Below, piece by piece: positions 13,669 through 14,216 of a DNA stretch of 14,216 bases (positions are counted from its first letter, which is position 1; each line of letters begins with the position of its first letter). The notes under the pieces were generated by a model. The model was not told where the DNA came from and searched no databases. It saw only the letters and a program-made list of their open reading frames with translations. The translations under genes and the position numbers were made by a program. Source of the DNA: an uncultured Candidatus Peregrinibacteria bacterium (GTDB lineage Bacteria > Patescibacteriota > Gracilibacteria > CAIRYL01); the NCBI GenBank assembly GCA_903882825.1, contig CAIRYL010000152.1, positions 1-14,216 of the forward strand, written 5' to 3'.

Positions 13669-14216
13669 ATGAAATATATTTTTCCTTTCTTCTTTGGCTT
13701 TCTTTTTTTCTCTTTTTTAGGAGTTATTTCTGCTGAAGCATCTGGAAAGGCGCATATTATGATCGGACAAGAATTTTCAATCAGTGCTGAAAGTAAACTA
13801 AAAAGTGCAGAAATTTCTTGGACGCTTTTAAAAGGAGAAGAGATTCTTGAGAAAAAAACAGGAGGAAAATATAAACATGTTTTTACCGATCTTGGTGAAT
13901 TTGTTTTAAATATTTCTGCGAAAGGAGAATATGAAACAGAAACAACCACTATTTTTATAGAAGTTTCTACGACTGCACCTACATTCTCTAAAAATGGAGC
14001 TATTTTATCGACGTTACCGGCAATAAATACAGCAGATGGGAAAGTGCATGTAACTGGAGATCGTGCAACGGTAGTATTCTTTTTTTCTGAATCTACTGGT
14101 GATATTGCAAAATACTCATTTGATGGTGATCTTTTTTCGGATGCGGATGGGAATGGAACTATTGATGACGATGTTGAAAATGCAGGAGATCCTTCTTTTT
14201 TTACGGGTTCTGTGAA
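13669..14216 (+). CDS. Secreted Ig/PKD-like protein, N-terminal part (3' end off window)
   Basis: Open to the window edge, 182 complete codons from ATG 13669. The product begins MKYIFPFFFGFLFFSFLGV and continues ISAEA, a strong signal peptide. A first Ig/PKD-like beta domain (about 28-100: FSISAESKLKSAEISWTLLK, later GEFVLNISAKGEY) resembles the PKD units of the preceding gene. An Asp-rich loop follows (DADGNGTIDDDVENAGDP, about 158-175), which looks like a calcium-binding EF-hand or TSP3-type loop set in a PKD fold. The alternative ATG at 13660 overlaps the previous stop codon (ATGA) and adds three residues; I prefer 13669 for its usual MK-type signal start and a weak GGAA upstream. Translation is probably coupled to the giant PKD gene. 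The full length, anchor and function cannot be seen. Confidence 0.8.
   Translation, partial: MKYIFPFFFGFLFFSFLGVISAEASGKAHIMIGQEFSISAESKLKSAEISWTLLKGEEILEKKTGGKYKHVFTDLGEFVLNISAKGEYETETTTIFIEVSTTAPTFSKNGAILSTLPAINTADGKVHVTGDRATVVFFFSESTGDIAKYSFDGDLFSDADGNGTIDDDVENAGDPSFFTGSV

Overview
The window is strongly A+T-rich chromosomal DNA, most likely from a small-genome bacterium of the Candidate Phyla Radiation (Patescibacteria), possibly Peregrinibacteria-like. This placement is an inference. It rests on base composition, on start codons without Shine-Dalgarno sequences, on VirB2/TrbC-like two-helix proteins joined to giant PKD proteins, and on the many secreted proteins of unknown function. UGA is used as a stop and no long gene is interrupted by in-frame UGA, which argues against the UGA=Gly code of Gracilibacteria/Absconditabacteria. 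No tRNA, rRNA, CRISPR array, transposase or phage gene was seen.

Region 1 (1-4400) is metabolic. On the minus strand are the N-terminal part of a cobalamin-independent methionine synthase (metE, cut by the window edge) and a short MgtE-type Mg2+ transporter without the usual N-terminal domain. Diverging on the plus strand are an L-lactate dehydrogenase and, 13 nt later, a full-length ArgA-type N-acetylglutamate synthase (amino-acid-kinase domain plus GNAT domain).

Region 2 (4401-4739) is a non-coding gap between convergent genes. It holds an 87-bp degenerate palindromic repeat of the 'CGTCATTGCGAGGAG...' type and two hairpin terminators.

Region 3 (4740-9070, minus strand) reads as one operon: ECF sigma factor, one-helix membrane protein (probable anti-sigma), small secreted protein, and a 942-residue secreted protein with two PEGA domains and a long beta-rich C-terminal region. 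An identical bipartite motif, TGTAACC-N6-CGACTrTA, lies immediately upstream of both the putative anti-sigma gene and the PEGA gene.

Region 4 (9237-14216, plus strand) diverges from the sigma gene. It encodes a 159-residue VirB2/T4SS-pilin-like membrane protein, a 1308-residue protein that combines a signal segment, the same two-helix module, a thrombospondin-type-3 calcium motif, a coiled coil and about eight PKD/Ig-like domains, and the start of a third secreted protein. The simplest reading of regions 3 and 4 is a cell-surface locus: a sigma/anti-sigma pair beside large secreted or membrane-anchored adhesin or surface-layer proteins.
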